Below, piece after piece: positions 63,501-64,000 of a stretch of DNA of 64,000 nt. This DNA is from Trochalopteron elliotii (taxonomy: Eukaryota > Chordata > Aves > Passeriformes > Leiothrichidae). Numbering within the stretch: the first letter of the stretch is position 1; each line of letters opens with the position of its first letter. Location of the stretch: positions 1,752,359-1,816,358 of the forward strand of contig JANPWX010019815.1 of assembly GCA_024734555.1 (NCBI GenBank). The letters run 5' to 3'. The notes beneath the pieces are model-generated. The model searched no databases, was not told the origin of the DNA, and was given only the letters and a program-made list of their open reading frames with translations. A program made the position numbers and the translations under genes.

Positions 63501-64000
63501 AAAAAGCCTGAGTAATTTGTGTCAATGCTTATTCCCCAGCAAAACATTCATTCTTGCAGTGAGATAAGGAAAAGAAATGGTCAGCAAATACTCTATAATA
63601 AAATAATTTAATATTCTTAGGTCTTTTGAAGTACACTGATTAATTTATATGGTTGAGCCCCATACACAAAATAGCATTAAGAAGGTAAATTGTTTGTCCC
63701 ATAAGCCAAACGAGAAACAAAAAACTTCTCTATATTAAATAATTTCAAGGTGCCCTTGTAGATGCAGAGGGAACATTCAGTTATATTGGTTCACAGTGTT
63801 AACAATGTCTGGTGTGTGCTTTTTAAGGGATAAGCTGTGAGGTTTTAAGCATTTTCTGTTTTCAGCTGCTTTAATTAAAGGTGTTTTAATATTAATTACA
63901 ATTATTTTTATTCAAACCTAATGTTATTTTTAAGAATGCATTTTTTCAATTTAATCTGGTCTGGCTACACCTTTTCTCTCACAGACTAAATGTGGAGTCT
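54546..64000 (+). other. CHSY3: CHSY3 intron 2, terminal unique segment of the window
   Basis: About 9.5 kb of AT-rich intronic DNA, T/C-rich around 57400-58700. It holds a duplicated TGATTTATTTTTT unit near 58651-58677, the poly-T/(TTTTG)n tract listed separately, and a T run at 57402-57420. The last coding exon of CHSY3 (GalNAc-transferase domain) is not present, so intron 2 continues past the window. Confidence 0.65.
61036..61096. repeat. Poly-T followed by (GTTTT)n
   Basis: A run of about 26 T is followed by seven or so GTTTT units. On the minus strand this is (CAAAA)n ending in poly-A. It could be a decayed A-rich tail of a retrocopy inserted on the minus strand, but the flanking sequence at 61097 onward shows no recognisable retrocopied gene. 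I call it simple sequence. Confidence 0.9.

Noticed and set aside
1..64000. CRISPR arrays, operons, rRNA, tRNA or endogenous retrovirus LTRs
   Set aside because: No regularly spaced direct repeats with unique spacers, no gene clusters, no cloverleaf I could verify, and no gag/pol/env or paired LTR structure seen. The reverse-transcriptase fragments are all CR1 LINE type.

Overview
This is vertebrate, almost certainly bird, nuclear DNA. The evidence is a spliced exon of a vertebrate Golgi glycosyltransferase gene, AT-rich intronic sequence, and an interspersed repeat content made up, as far as I can see, only of decayed CR1 LINE retrotransposon copies. Several copies end in the typical avian CR1 3' repeat (ATTCTATGA-like). 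There is no sign of bacterial, viral or plasmid organisation, and no operon, CRISPR array or rRNA. I cannot name the species.

Layout. Positions 1-650 are GC- and CpG-rich and look like the trailing part of a CpG island inside intron 1. Positions 1547-1830 are the only coding sequence I can support: an internal exon of CHSY3 (chondroitin sulfate synthase 3) on the + strand. It has a clear acceptor (pyrimidine tract plus CAG at 1544-1546) and donor (GTAAGT from 1831). Exon 1, with the signal anchor and the DDD motif, must lie left of the window. The last coding exon must lie right of it. Everything from 1831 to 64000 is therefore part of intron 2, which is known to be very long in vertebrate CHSY3.

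The intron holds: CR1 copies at 11690-12760, 15083-15300, 31091-32548 (two copies in a row), 35250-36835 (three pieces in mixed orientation, one of them an ORF1 esterase remnant), 38585-38677, 41330-41668, 50141-51716 and 53862-54545 (three small pieces); a 200-bp C-rich/G-rich decamer minisatellite at 26888-27088; an A/C-skewed low-complexity tract at 33506-33658; a poly-T/(TTTTG)n tract at 61036-61096; and several short inverted or direct repeats. All CR1 copies are 5'-truncated, internally deleted or frameshifted, and none can be active.

I found no convincing undescribed system. The most noteworthy items are the near-perfect G-quadruplex-capable minisatellite, the dense CR1 cluster at 31.1-36.8 kb, the ORF1 esterase remnant in it, a CpG-retaining inverted repeat at 28.36 kb that could be a conserved non-coding element, and a GC-rich unassigned block at 34.85-35.25 kb. 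Family assignments were made by eye and from memory, without database searches.
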